DNA from: an uncultured Lachnospiraceae bacterium | GTDB taxonomy: Bacteria > Bacillota > Clostridia > Lachnospirales > Lachnospiraceae | Direction: 5' to 3' | NCBI GenBank assembly: GCA_910579275.1 | Contig: CAJTTO010000060.1 | Location: forward strand, 1 to 19,896 | Length of the DNA: 19,896 nucleotides | Part shown: piece after piece, positions 1 through 6,213 of the stretch | Layout of the letters: every line of letters starts with the position of its first letter | Numbering within the stretch: the first letter of the stretch is position 1 | Translations under genes and position numbers: made by a program | Notes under the pieces: model-generated | The model's input: only the letters and a program-made list of their open reading frames with translations | Database searches by the model: none | Told to the model about the DNA's origin: nothing

Positions 1-1
1 T

Positions 2-1336
2 CGGAAATTTCTGAAGCCTTATAAAACAAGGGGTTCGAGTTTCCGAGAGCACACATATTATCCGGGAGGGGTATATTCTGATACATATAAAAGTATTTTG
101 TATGTCCGAAATGGAAGGTTAACCAATCGTCATCCCTTCTTATATACGTTGTTAATTGGATTGGCTATGAAAACAGGATCTTTGTTTGGAAAGGATCTAA
201 CCTGGTCTGTCGGGCTATTTACAGCTGGCCAGATGTTTTTGATACAGTGTGAGTTTTTGTATTGGATTTCATGGATGCTGTCCCACAAATTGAACCGTAA
301 GATAAGGGTTTTATGTTCCGTATTTTTTGTCTTCTTTCCGCTAATTCCATTATATGCAATATCGGTGTGGAAGGATACTCCGTTTTGCATGGCGTTTTTA
401 TTTTGGATGATGTTTGTAGTGGATATATATTTTGAGATTAAAAATGGGAGTATTCATATTAAAACATTTATGGGATTTTTGGCTGGTATGATTTTGGTTG
501 CCTTTACTAGAAATAATGGTATTTATGTTGTGGCACTATCCGTTTTGTGTCTTTTTCCTTTATTTGGCAGAAAGGTATGGAAAAAGAAAACATACCTTAA
601 AATAGCGGGGGGGTATTTGACACTTGCTATTATTTGCCTTATCCAAGGACCTGTTTACAATTGGACTGGAATAGAGCAAACAGCGGTGGCAGAAAATTTT
701 GGTATACCATTGCAGCAAATTGGAGCTGCTGTTGCATATGATGGAGTGATTACAGAGGAACAAAAAAGTACAATAAATAATTTTATTCCTTATGAAAACA
801 TTAAGGAACATTACTCCCCGATGCTGGCTGATAATTTGAAATGGTATGCTGGTCTGAATGAGCAGTATTTGCTGGATCATACATCAGAATTTCTACAGCT
901 CTGGGCAGCGCTTTTGAGGCAAAATCCATTTATATACGTGAAAGCATATTTAATGGAGACATTGGGGTTCTGGAATGTGGATGTTTCGGGAGATGTTGCT
1001 TATGTGCAAACTTTTATTTGGAATGATAATTATGGTATTGTGCAAACGGATTACTTTCTGAAATGGTTTGGTTTTTCTTTTCAGCATTTTGTAACTCCAA
1101 GACATTTCATCAGCTGCGCATGGTTTTTTTGGTTCTTTTTTATTGCTGCTTGGTTTTGCATGAAGCATTATAGCTGGAAGACGGTATTCCTATTTCTTCC
1201 ACAATTGGGAGTATGGGCAACACTCATGATAGCGACGCCTGTTGCTATTAGTTTAAGATATATCGCGTCTAATATGTTTACATTGCCATTTGTTATAATT
1301 CTCCCCATACTTTTAGAAAGGAAGGAGTGGAGATAA
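2..1336 (+). CDS. Polytopic membrane protein, DUF6020/GT-C-like, 5'-truncated by window edge
   Basis: The reading frame is open from the left edge to the TAA at 1334-1336. A TTG at 98 could be mistaken for the start, but the frame continues upstream without a stop and encodes YYPGGVYSDTYK just before NGRLTNRHPF, so the true start lies outside the window. The pattern of a YYPG...D segment followed by an N-H-P-F segment and then many hydrophobic helices resembles the DUF6020-type family of membrane proteins, related to GT-C glycosyltransferases. There the loop aspartate (here codon 80-82) would be the candidate catalytic acid. At least nine strongly hydrophobic stretches follow, and a basic tail (LLERKEWR) ends the protein. 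A role in cell-surface polysaccharide or lipid glycosylation is inference from the family. No neighbour in the window supports a specific pathway, and the gene looks unrelated to the defence genes downstream. Confidence 0.6.
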   Translation, partial: RKFLKPYKTRGSSFREHTYYPGGVYSDTYKSILYVRNGRLTNRHPFLYTLLIGLAMKTGSLFGKDLTWSVGLFTAGQMFLIQCEFLYWISWMLSHKLNRKIRVLCSVFFVFFPLIPLYAISVWKDTPFCMAFLFWMMFVVDIYFEIKNGSIHIKTFMGFLAGMILVAFTRNNGIYVVALSVLCLFPLFGRKVWKKKTYLKIAGGYLTLAIICLIQGPVYNWTGIEQTAVAENFGIPLQQIGAAVAYDGVITEEQKSTINNFIPYENIKEHYSPMLADNLKWYAGLNEQYLLDHTSEFLQLWAALLRQNPFIYVKAYLMETLGFWNVDVSGDVAYVQTFIWNDNYGIVQTDYFLKWFGFSFQHFVTPRHFISCAWFFWFFFIAAWFCMKHYSWKTVFLFLPQLGVWATLMIATPVAISLRYIASNMFTLPFVIILPILLERKEWR

Positions 1337-1496
1337 AAATTTTCCTCTGCCGGCAGCTGGGATGACATTCAATTACAACCGGATTTGCATGAGAAAAGGC
1401 AATGCGGCAGACACTAAATAATCTCAGGCTTGCGCACCGGAACTGTCACACTGTAACAAATTATTTCAAAAAATAATAGCAATTTTAAAGAAACTA

Positions 1497-1580
1497 TGTT
1501 ATACTATCTGAAAGCATCTGCACACAGCAAATAGTAACCATTTTATACAAAAGATAAAGGCTGTGCGTAGATGTTTTTAA
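1497..1580 (+). ncRNA. Hairpin small-RNA candidate, copy 1, with extended -10 promoter and T-tract
   Basis: TGtTATACT (1497-1505) is an extended -10 motif. About seven bases downstream begins CATCTGCACACAGC (1515-1528), which pairs with GCTGTGCGTAGATG (1560-1573) with one mismatch and one wobble. TTTTT follows at 1574-1578. The predicted product is a single long hairpin of about 65 nt, with a 31-nt loop, that ends like a Rho-independent terminator. A second copy lies at 4941-5008. The loop-closing end differs between copies as a compensatory pair (AGC/GCT here, AAC/GTT there), and the loop 3' half (TATACAAAAGATAAAGG) is identical. This supports a conserved RNA structure. Function is unknown. 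It could also be a promoter plus early terminator acting as a leader. Confidence 0.45.
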
Positions 1581-1690
1581 ATTGCACAGGATATGCCCTG
1601 AACGCTTGACATTGCTGCATGGAATATTTCAGAGAGTATAAATTGAATTATAAGGGACAGAGTAGACAGAAGCAGATGTTGGTCAATTCT
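1562..1690 (+). repeat. 129-bp direct repeat, copy 1
   Basis: This block aligns without gaps to 2360-2488 at an offset of 798 bases. I count about nine mismatches by eye. It starts inside the right arm of the hairpin RNA candidate and ends inside the shared promoter box (GGTCAATTCT here, GGCCAATTCT in copy 2). Both copies contain GAATTATAAGGGACAGAG, whose GGGACAGA pairs imperfectly with the TCTGCCTC beginning at 1688. The two copies bracket the type I toxin module and a broken ORF, so the interval could be duplicated or deleted by recombination. Confidence 0.85.
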
Positions 1691-1724
1691 GCCTCTTTTT
1701 TGCTATGGCAGGAGATGGTATACT
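1682..1724 (+). promoter_or_regulatory. Shared promoter box, degenerate copy A
   Basis: GTCAATTCTGCCTC matches the consensus box GCCAATTCTGTCCC with changes. In place of the usual TTGTTC is TTTTTT (1696-1701), then a 17-base spacer and TATACT (1719-1724), the best -10 of the set. It lies just upstream of the broken ORF near 1776. The upstream AAGGGACAGA gives a partial hairpin with TCTGCCTC followed by six T, so this copy could also act as a terminator. Confidence 0.4.
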
Positions 1725-1775
1725 AAATTAAAAGAATTTGTAAAAAATTGATGAAAAAGTTCACTGCGAAAGCGC

Positions 1776-1982
1776 ATGATTGGAGGGCGTGTTATAAAAT
1801 TTATAAACAAAAAAATGACAATTTGCGGCAAAGCAAGAATAAGGATATCGGAAGAAAAGGGGATTACGGCAAAAGAAAAAGAGATTGAAGAAAAATTGCA
1901 AAAAATCAAAGAATAGGCAGCAGAGCAGGAACGCCAGAACCATAAATTTCTTATGTGTCTTTTGGGGAAGTGTAGGAAATAA
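1776..1982 (+). pseudogene. Small ORF interrupted by an in-frame amber codon
   Basis: From ATG 1776 the frame encodes a charged, helix-like peptide (ending EEKLQKIKE) for 46 codons, then TAG (1914-1916). It resumes in the same frame for 21 codons (AAEQERQNHKFLMCLLGKCRK) to TAA at 1980-1982. The continuity of a charged coiled-coil-like composition across the TAG suggests a gene inactivated by a nonsense mutation. A second overlapping frame opens at ATG 1751 (MKKFTAKAHDWRACYK), so a frameshift could also have split the original start from the rest. I do not recognise the family. It sits 52 bases after the -10 of promoter-box copy A, which would have driven it. Confidence 0.3.
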
Positions 1983-1987
1983 AATGG

Positions 1988-2016
1988 TTGCCCGATAGAC
2001 GAAATTGTGTTATATT
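1988..2016 (+). promoter_or_regulatory. Promoter of the type I toxin
   Basis: TTGCCC (1988-1993), a 17-base spacer and TATATT (2011-2016), with an extended TGt immediately before the -10. The predicted start is near 2023, giving a ~95-nt structured leader before the toxin ATG. Confidence 0.5.
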
Positions 2017-2043
2017 GTCGATATGGGAAACCATAGAGCCAAA

Positions 2044-2109
2044 GGCGGCTTTACCCCTTCTGTTTTTTCGGAGGGTTCAAAGTAGCCCTCCAGACGAAAG
2101 GAAGGAGGG
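2044..2109 (+). promoter_or_regulatory. Toxin leader with alternative SD-sequestering pairings
   Basis: CCCTCC (2086-2091) can pair either with upstream GGAGGG (2070-2075) or with the identical GGAGGG of the toxin Shine-Dalgarno (2104-2109). The two pairings exclude each other. In addition, GGCGGCT (2044-2050) is the exact complement of AGCCGCC (2205-2211) at the 3' end of the toxin ORF. Such long-range and SD-masking pairings are typical of translation control in type I toxin mRNAs. The pairings are read from sequence. Their use in vivo is inferred. Confidence 0.5.
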
Positions 2110-2116
2110 TGAAGCA

Positions 2117-2206
2117 ATGATTACATATTCAGAGCTGATTCAGACTGGAATATTCATTGTAGCCCTTGTGAGTTTGTGCTACACAATCTTCAAGGGCAGA
2201 AAATAG
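2117..2206 (+). CDS. Small hydrophobic type I toxin (holin-like/Fst-like), 29 aa
   Basis: The 29-residue product has a short polar N-terminus (MITYSELIQ), one transmembrane helix (TGIFIVALVSLCYTIF) and a basic tail (KGRK). This is the layout of the Gram-positive holin-like (Hol_Tox) or Fst-type toxins, which insert in the cell membrane and depolarise it. An open frame extends upstream to 1988, but ATG 2117 is preceded by a very strong AAGGAGGG at 7-8 bases, which decides the start. A sense promoter (1988-2016), a 3' terminator (2267-2297) and a convergent antisense promoter (2306-2334) make a complete type I toxin-antitoxin module. It is bracketed by 129-bp direct repeats. Toxicity itself is not shown by sequence. 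Confidence 0.72.
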   Translation: MITYSELIQTGIFIVALVSLCYTIFKGRK

Positions 2207-2299
2207 CCGCCACTACCACCAATAGTGACGGCTTGCCTCTTACGAGGTAAGAAGTTGTTATTCGGAGGGGGAGCCGCTTCTATGGCTTTCCCCTTTTCT
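2200..2299 (-). ncRNA. Antisense antitoxin RNA candidate (type I)
   Basis: On the minus strand a good promoter points at the toxin 3' end, with a predicted start near 2299. About 100 nt downstream, the minus strand reads GCCGTCACTA - loop - TAGTGGCGGC followed by TATTTTC, a plausible terminator (plus positions 2200-2232). The RNA would overlap the last bases and 3' UTR of the toxin mRNA, the tail-to-tail arrangement seen in B. subtilis txpA/RatA and bsrG/SR4. A perfect hairpin, TCTTAC-gag-GTAAGA (2238-2252), lies in the overlap and could be the kissing loop. Confidence 0.55.
2267..2297 (+). terminator. Rho-independent terminator of the toxin mRNA
   Basis: GGGGGAGCC (2267-2275) pairs with GGCTTTCCCC (2284-2293), with a small bulge and an 8-base loop, and is followed by TTTT (2294-2297). 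Confidence 0.6.
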
Positions 2300-2305
2300 A
2301 TGTTC

Positions 2306-2334
2306 AATATAGCATATTTGGCAGCAGAGCGCAA
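2306..2334 (-). promoter_or_regulatory. Antisense RNA promoter
   Basis: Read on the minus strand: TTGCGC (complement of 2329-2334), a 17-base spacer, TATATT (complement of 2306-2311), with an extended TGc before the -10. It faces the toxin gene. Confidence 0.5.
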
Positions 2335-2359
2335 TGTTTTTTTTATTGTCTTCAATTAG

Positions 2360-2488
2360 TGTGTGTAGATGTTTTTAAATTGCGCTGGATATGCCCTGGA
2401 CGCTTGACATTGCTACATGGAATATTTCAGGGAATATAAATTGAATTATAAGGGACAGAGTAGGCAGAAGCAGATGTTGGCCAATTCT
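2360..2488 (+). repeat. 129-bp direct repeat, copy 2
   Basis: Gap-free partner of 1562-1690. The 5' half of the hairpin RNA seen before copy 1 is missing here: only its right arm and T-tract (GTGTGTAGATGTTTTT) remain. The 3' end leads into an intact promoter box B that precedes the membrane-protein operon. Confidence 0.85.
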
Positions 2489-2522
2489 GTCCCTTGTTCA
2501 TTTTGCCTAATTGTGTTATTCT
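2479..2522 (+). promoter_or_regulatory. Shared promoter box, copy B
   Basis: GGCCAATTCTGTCCC is followed by TTGTTC (2494-2499), a 17-base spacer and TATTCT (2517-2522). AAGGGACAGA about 45 bases upstream (just after GAATTAT) can pair with TCTGTCCCTT. It is the only promoter-like signal ahead of the 2680-4654 operon. Confidence 0.5.
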
Positions 2523-2679
2523 GACGTAAGAAAAGATTGGATAAAACATACAATTATACAATTAGCACAATGCTTTACTGTTATTAGGTAGACTGGCATA
2601 GGAACAGGAGTTATACTGGGGGGGCAGTCTTTTCGGCAGCCGATATAACAACATGGATTACGGATAGGAGGGTGAATGG

Positions 2680-3309
2680 ATGAATACAGAAGTTAGTGAC
2701 ATTGTCCAACTAATCATTGAATATACGAGACAGATTGAAAAATATGAAAATATAAGCACATACTATTCAGCCATCTGTTTGGGCGGGATTTGGTTTACTG
2801 CACTTTTTATTATCCATCTTTTGGTGCAGCGGCAGAAAGAGTCTGCGCAAGAGATATATGATAAAGCAATTTCGACACTGTGTTTACTACCGCCTGCCAT
2901 TACAACGCTTTATCTGTATACGTTTACTATGAATATGCGAAAAGTGGCGATGTTCCGGGGATATCTGGGATATCTGGAGAACTTGCGGAACAGCTTGGTG
3001 AATTCCCCCATCACGACTTTTGATCAGGAGCTGGTAACGCATTTTTTGGGAGCCAAAAGTTTCCCAGTAAATGGACTGGGACCTGCTGTTATGGGGATAT
3101 TCGTAATATTGTCTTTTATAATTGGTTTTCGTCTGTCGGCATATTTTGGGCATAAAGTCGTTTCTTCTGAGTTTAAAAAATGGCATAAAACAATTTTTTA
3201 TGTTCTGCTCATTGTCTGTGTGCTGTTTAATATCATGTGTATATACTACTTGAGCACTAATGATAGAGTTGTAGATGAAGTGATGCGGCAGGGAGCGATG
3301 TTGCAATAA
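2680..3309 (+). CDS. Unknown four-helix membrane protein
   Basis: I do not recognise this 209-aa protein. It begins with an amphipathic helix (about residues 5-25). Four hydrophobic segments suggest transmembrane helices at about 29-49, 63-84, 134-152 and 170-190. A polar loop of ~45 residues lies between the second and third, and the C-terminal tail is short. ATG 2680 follows AGGAGGG with a 7-base spacer, so the start is firm. It is first in a two-gene operon with the larger membrane protein at 3332 (22 bases between stop and start) and is preceded by promoter box B. Small four-helix membrane proteins occur as accessories of RADAR and type VI CRISPR (Csx27-like), but I see no motif that assigns it there. 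A subunit of a two-component membrane complex is the simplest guess. Confidence 0.8.
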   Translation: MNTEVSDIVQLIIEYTRQIEKYENISTYYSAICLGGIWFTALFIIHLLVQRQKESAQEIYDKAISTLCLLPPAITTLYLYTFTMNMRKVAMFRGYLGYLENLRNSLVNSPITTFDQELVTHFLGAKSFPVNGLGPAVMGIFVILSFIIGFRLSAYFGHKVVSSEFKKWHKTIFYVLLIVCVLFNIMCIYYLSTNDRVVDEVMRQGAMLQ

Positions 3310-3331
3310 TCGGCAAGGGAGGAAATTGAAG

Positions 3332-4654
3332 ATGCGTGTGGAACTGGATTTATCAAGCATATTAGAAGCTATTGGACTGGCTGTTTCATGTCTGTGCGGA
3401 AAAGTTGATTTGGGTTCCGGAACCGAAAAGGTCAGCAAGGTTATTTCAAGAAGCTTGTCCGCATTTTCTATAGTCTACCTGGTGCTTGGCTGCCTGTCAT
3501 TGGACAGCCGTTTTGTAATGGCTGTTTTGCGCTTTTCGCAAAGGAACTGGATAGGCATTTGCTTTTATATTTTGATCTTCGCGCTGATTCCTCCTGCTGC
3601 TGCTTCATGGGAACGAAAAAAGAGAAGTGCCCGAATTGAACAATCATATGTCAAGTGGAATGGAATTTATAATTTGCTAGGGGCTCTTAGTGCCTGTGCA
3701 ATGTTCATAATTGCGCATGATATCATTGGGGATTTTTCGTATTTAAAAGAATTTCAAATAGAGGGAATTATTTCCGTTTTGATATCTGCCTGCGTATGGC
3801 TTGCGCTTTCCTATCAAAGCTTAGAGCTGCATAAAGTATTGCCGGATCATGATGCGGACATAAAATGGCTGAACCAGAAACTGAATATGGTGCATTTGTT
3901 TCATGCTTTTTTCTTTTCGTCTATCTCTGTAGTACTGATCGTATGCTATTCCATATATTACTATATACATAATCTGCATCTGACGATACAACCCAGTTAT
4001 TTTATTTTCCTTACGCTGGCGCTTCTCTTTTTTTATTCATTGTCACAACATTTTCACAACCATGTCTATATGATATTTGTGGTCATGGTTCCTGTGATTT
4101 TAGTCTCAAGTGTGTATTGGATGTCGTGGTTTGCAATGAGCGAGACCATGCGATTTGTACAATGGATTTTTATAGTGATACATTCAGTGGTCTATGCGTG
4201 TCTCATTTTTTTTAGGAATAAAATAATTTTCATGGGCAAACGCGAAGATATGGATGAAAATAGATATGGAAGACCGCATAAGCTGATGGGAAACCTGGTG
4301 TGGGCCATGGAGCGTGGAGACCTTCATGCAATTCTGCTGTTAATCATTATTATTTGCTATTCGGTCAGTTGGTTAGTGCCAATGCTTACACAGCGAATCG
4401 AGGGTGGAAGGGCTGAATATTATATTAAAGAAGTATGTAAAGATACGAATATCAAAGTGGATGAAATGGTAGAGATTGCTAAAGAACGATGTGCGTATGA
4501 TGAAAAAAATCAGGATTATGACAGAGGAAAATATTTGAAGTTTATGTATGAAGAATTACATGAACAGATACTGGATAAGGGAATGATCGATGATGAAAGT
4601 ACATTTTTGACATATGAGGAGTTGATAGAATGGTATCCTTCCACGCCATGGTGA
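3332..4654 (+). CDS. Unknown polytopic membrane protein with C-terminal soluble tail
   Basis: This 440-aa protein has about eight or nine hydrophobic segments (near residues 42-58, 74-92, 111-130, 143-162, 187-212, 222-240, 245-268, 274-294 and 332-352). A charged C-terminal tail of ~90 residues (353-440) follows, rich in acidic and aromatic residues. The N-terminus (1-40) is amphipathic with a Gly-rich stretch (DLGSGTEK). A TTG six bases upstream would lengthen it by two residues, but ATG 3332 has AGGGAGG about nine bases ahead and is preferred. It is cotranscribed with the 209-aa membrane protein. I cannot assign a transporter family: no ATP-binding, permease or enzymatic signature is evident. 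A hairpin with a T-tract (4708-4744) lies about 55 bases after the stop. Confidence 0.8.
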   Translation: MRVELDLSSILEAIGLAVSCLCGKVDLGSGTEKVSKVISRSLSAFSIVYLVLGCLSLDSRFVMAVLRFSQRNWIGICFYILIFALIPPAAASWERKKRSARIEQSYVKWNGIYNLLGALSACAMFIIAHDIIGDFSYLKEFQIEGIISVLISACVWLALSYQSLELHKVLPDHDADIKWLNQKLNMVHLFHAFFFSSISVVLIVCYSIYYYIHNLHLTIQPSYFIFLTLALLFFYSLSQHFHNHVYMIFVVMVPVILVSSVYWMSWFAMSETMRFVQWIFIVIHSVVYACLIFFRNKIIFMGKREDMDENRYGRPHKLMGNLVWAMERGDLHAILLLIIIICYSVSWLVPMLTQRIEGGRAEYYIKEVCKDTNIKVDEMVEIAKERCAYDEKNQDYDRGKYLKFMYEELHEQILDKGMIDDESTFLTYEELIEWYPSTPW

Positions 4655-4683
4655 GCTGCATATTGAAGCTATTAAAAAAACAG

Positions 4684-4744
4684 CATTTTAAAGAAACTAT
4701 GGTATGAGCTGCCCGGCAAACGGGCAATTTAAAGCAGCATTTTT
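4684..4744 (+). terminator. Terminator-like hairpin, probable degenerate third member of the RNA family
   Basis: TTTTAAAGAAACTATG (4687-4702) is identical to 1484-1499, the promoter region of the first hairpin RNA, but the -10 has decayed to GTATGA. Downstream, GCTGC (4708-4712) pairs with GCAGC (4734-4738) around an inner CCG/CGG, then ATTTTTAATTTGCAC, close to the 3' flank of copy 1. It could terminate the 3332-4654 gene. Confidence 0.45.
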
Positions 4745-4924
4745 AATTTGCACTTTGAAAACGTAACGTATTAGCTTCGAGAATTTCAGAACAGACATTT
4801 GCAATGGATAGAATTATGATTTCGAAAATGATGACTGAAATTCAACAAGTGCTGTTATTCAGCTATGTAATCATTTGTCGAGAATTAATAATTATCAAAA
4901 ATGAATAGCATTCTGAGAAAAAAT

Positions 4925-5008
4925 GTGTTACACTACAAAATAACATCTACACACAACAAAGAATAAAAACATTATACAAAAGATAAAGGTTGTGCGTAGG
5001 TGTTTTTT
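4925..5008 (+). ncRNA. Hairpin small-RNA candidate, copy 2
   Basis: An extended -10 (TGtTACACT, 4926-4934) is followed by ACATCTACACACAAC (4943-4957). This pairs with GTTGTGCGTAGGTGT (4989-5003) and is followed by a T-tract to 5008. The same architecture, spacing and loop 3' half (TATACAAAAGATAAAGG) are found in copy 1 at 1497-1580, with a compensatory change at the loop-closing pairs. No ORF follows within 240 bases on this strand, which favours a free small RNA over a leader. Confidence 0.45.
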
Positions 5009-5052
5009 AATTTGTAAGGAATATTGTTTTCTCAAATGCTGAAGAAAGCGGG

Positions 5053-5090
5053 CTGCCAGATAGAAAATAAATTCTGTCCGGCAGTTTTTG
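5053..5090 (+). terminator. CTGCC-type hairpin terminator, repeat copy 1
   Basis: CTGCC (5053-5057) pairs with GGCAG (5080-5084), with AGA/TCT inside, followed by TTTTTG. The hairpin and its 3' flank (TTTTGTGTnATGATAAG) recur at 12045-12095, so this is a dispersed element. The flank TGtCATGAT could alternatively be an extended -10. Confidence 0.45.
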
Positions 5091-5248
5091 TGTCATGATA
5101 AGCCTTTACAGGAATTTGAACATTTATTGTAAAATCAGTTGAGGCAGATTTGCCGCCATCAAATAGGAACAAGTTTACAGAGGCAATAGTCAAATAGCAG
5201 ATAAAGGCGACAAATGCAACTGTTATTTCATATATTGCGAAATCCTTG

Positions 5249-5800
5249 TCAGATACCTAAATCCAGTTCACTGAAATTAATATATAGATTGTCATAGATA
5301 TTGACCTTTACAATATCGGAGAATGAGAAGACAGTGGGTGCAGAATCATGCTCCATATCGTAAACCAGAATAGTATGTTTCATGGGGTCAACGATCCAAT
5401 ACTCTCTTACGCCCGCAGAACGATATAGGGATAATTTCGTATAGTAATCCATAGGGCTGCTGCTGGGAGATACAATTTCAATAATCCAGTCGGGGGCACC
5501 GTTGCATCCATGATCATTAAGCTTATGCTTATCGCAGACTACAGAGATATCTGGTTCCAGGTATTTGGAATCATCTGCAAAGGGAAAAACAGCGAAAGGC
5601 GCAGGGAAGACTTCACAGGAGCCTTTATTTGCGCGAATGTAATTTCCTATTTCCAAATGCAGAAAAGACAGTATTCTTTGATGTCTGGTATTGGGAGGCG
5701 CCATGTAATAAATCTGACCGTCGATTAATTCGGCACGAGTTTCGTCAGGCAGGGCATAAATATCATTAATAGTATAGATTTTTTCTTGTGCTAACACCAT
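5249..5800 (-). CDS. Uma2-family (DUF820) PD-(D/E)XK nuclease-like protein
   Basis: The 183-aa product has the Uma2 pattern: an N-terminal ELIDGQIYYM strand pair (E24), EPD (residues 82-84), DWIIEIVSPSS with E108, then K122...Y and GVREYWIVDP. D84 and E108 are the expected metal-binding acids of the PD-(D/E)XK fold. Length is normal for the family. An upstream GTG would add three residues, but ATG at the complement of 5798-5800 has AAGGAAG eight bases before it and is preferred. Uma2 proteins are abundant in cyanobacteria and some Firmicutes. Their biological role is not settled, although a DNA endonuclease fold is accepted. It is a lone gene, divergent from the SLATT operon and convergent with the 2680 operon, with no clear partner. 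Confidence 0.85.
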   Translation of the reverse strand: MVLAQEKIYTINDIYALPDETRAELIDGQIYYMAPPNTRHQRILSFLHLEIGNYIRANKGSCEVFPAPFAVFPFADDSKYLEPDISVVCDKHKLNDHGCNGAPDWIIEIVSPSSSPMDYYTKLSLYRSAGVREYWIVDPMKHTILVYDMEHDSAPTVFSFSDIVKVNIYDNLYINFSELDLGI

Positions 5801-6076
5801 AAGAATCACTTCCTTTTTTGTTATTGTGTGCGGTCACATGTCTTATATTCATGCGTGAATTATATATGCAAATGTAAATATGCATTCCAGAATTATGGTC
5901 ATATATAGTCTTGTCGATATCACCTATATTATGCCATGGCATCAAAATATGTGCAAGAAAAAATTGAATTCACCAGACTCTCCATGGGTAAAAAAATAAT
6001 AGTATTTTGAGGCGTGGGCGGGTAATCAGTGTAACACTGTCACCGTTTTCCTGCATTTTCAGGAATTTTTGGAAGA

Positions 6077-6106
6077 AGTATCAGATGAAAGTCTGGTACT
6101 TTTTTT
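6077..6106 (+). terminator. Strong Rho-independent terminator upstream of SLATT operon
   Basis: AGTATCAGA (6077-6085) pairs over nine positions (one G-T wobble) with TCTGGTACT (6092-6100) around a six-base loop, followed directly by a run of T to 6106. No plus-strand gene lies upstream within 1.4 kb, so it seems to insulate the SLATT promoter or end an unseen RNA. Confidence 0.6.
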
Positions 6107-6149
6107 GCCAGTTCTGTCCCTTGTTCGCGTTCGGTGGAAATGCTATTCT
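6105..6149 (+). promoter_or_regulatory. Shared promoter box, copy C (SLATT operon)
   Basis: TTGCCAGTTCTGTCCC is followed by TTGTTC (6121-6126), exactly 17 bases and TATTCT (6144-6149), the same hexamers and spacing as copy B. The left inverted arm (GGGACAGA) is absent here, so the box itself, not the hairpin, is the conserved part. The start of the SLATT gene is about 65 bases downstream of the -10. Confidence 0.5.
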
Positions 6150-6213
6150 GATAAAAAGTACATGATGCTTTCAGGCTGGAAAAAAGGATTTTTTACAAAT
6201 GGGGGAAAGAAAT

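Larger units (their letters stand above)
1337..2116. other. Long non-coding/remnant stretch before the toxin gene
   Basis: No intact gene of normal length is visible here. The first ~140 bases (1337-1480) show nothing I can name beyond a short palindrome, CTGCCGGCAG, near 1353. The rest holds, in order, an extended -10 promoter with a hairpin RNA candidate (1497-1580), copy 1 of a 129-bp direct repeat (1562-1690), a degenerate copy of the shared promoter box (1682-1724), an amber-interrupted small ORF (1776-1982), and the toxin promoter and leader (1988-2116). Confidence 0.6.
2207..2679. other. Intergenic region between toxin and membrane-protein operon
   Basis: No protein gene is visible. 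It holds the toxin terminator, the antisense promoter, direct-repeat copy 2 (2360-2488) and the promoter box B (2479-2522). It also holds a weak leader hairpin, AGACTG (2590-2595) with CAGTCT (2625-2630) followed by TTT, a possible attenuator in the leader of the 2680 operon. Confidence 0.5.
4655..5248. other. Intergenic region with RNA-like hairpins
   Basis: No convincing gene is present. It contains a short RNA-like/terminator hairpin (4684-4744), the second hairpin-RNA candidate (4925-5008) and a terminator-like repeat (5053-5090). An open frame of ~50 codons ending at TAG 4906 (…MDRIMISKMMTEIQQ…) lacks a ribosome binding site and is at best a remnant. I see nothing in 5095-5248. Confidence 0.5.
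5801..6213. other. Divergent intergenic region between Uma2 and SLATT operon
   Basis: No gene is visible. It contains a 13-bp perfect palindrome, CAGTGTaACACTG (6027-6039), and a small hairpin, TTCCTG/CAGGAA, with five T (6048-6070). A strong terminator (6077-6106) and promoter box C (6105-6149) follow. The palindrome could be an operator, but no regulator gene lies beside it. Confidence 0.5.

Noticed and set aside
98..100. TTG as start of the first membrane protein gene
   Set aside because: The frame is open to the left edge and encodes family-like residues (YYPGGVYSD) upstream, so the gene is simply cut by the window.
1497..1580. Retron msr/msd or CRISPR-like RNA for the hairpin repeats
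   Set aside because: No reverse transcriptase or cas gene in the window, only two full copies 3.4 kb apart, and no spacer-repeat regularity.
1591..1640. TTGACA at about 1604 with downstream TATAAA as a sigma-A promoter in both 129-bp repeats
   Set aside because: The spacing is about 23 bases, too long for a normal -35/-10 pair, and no good -10 lies at 16-18 bases.
2887..3438. 183-codon minus-strand frame opposite the 209-aa membrane protein
   Set aside because: No ribosome site and it crosses the junction of two well-supported plus-strand genes. Its composition is what an antisense shadow of hydrophobic codons gives.
5069..5085. AATTCTGTCC near 5070 as a sixth copy of the shared promoter box
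   Set aside because: The match ends before the CCCTTGTT part and the bases form the arm of a CTGCC-type terminator. No suitable -10 sits at the right distance.
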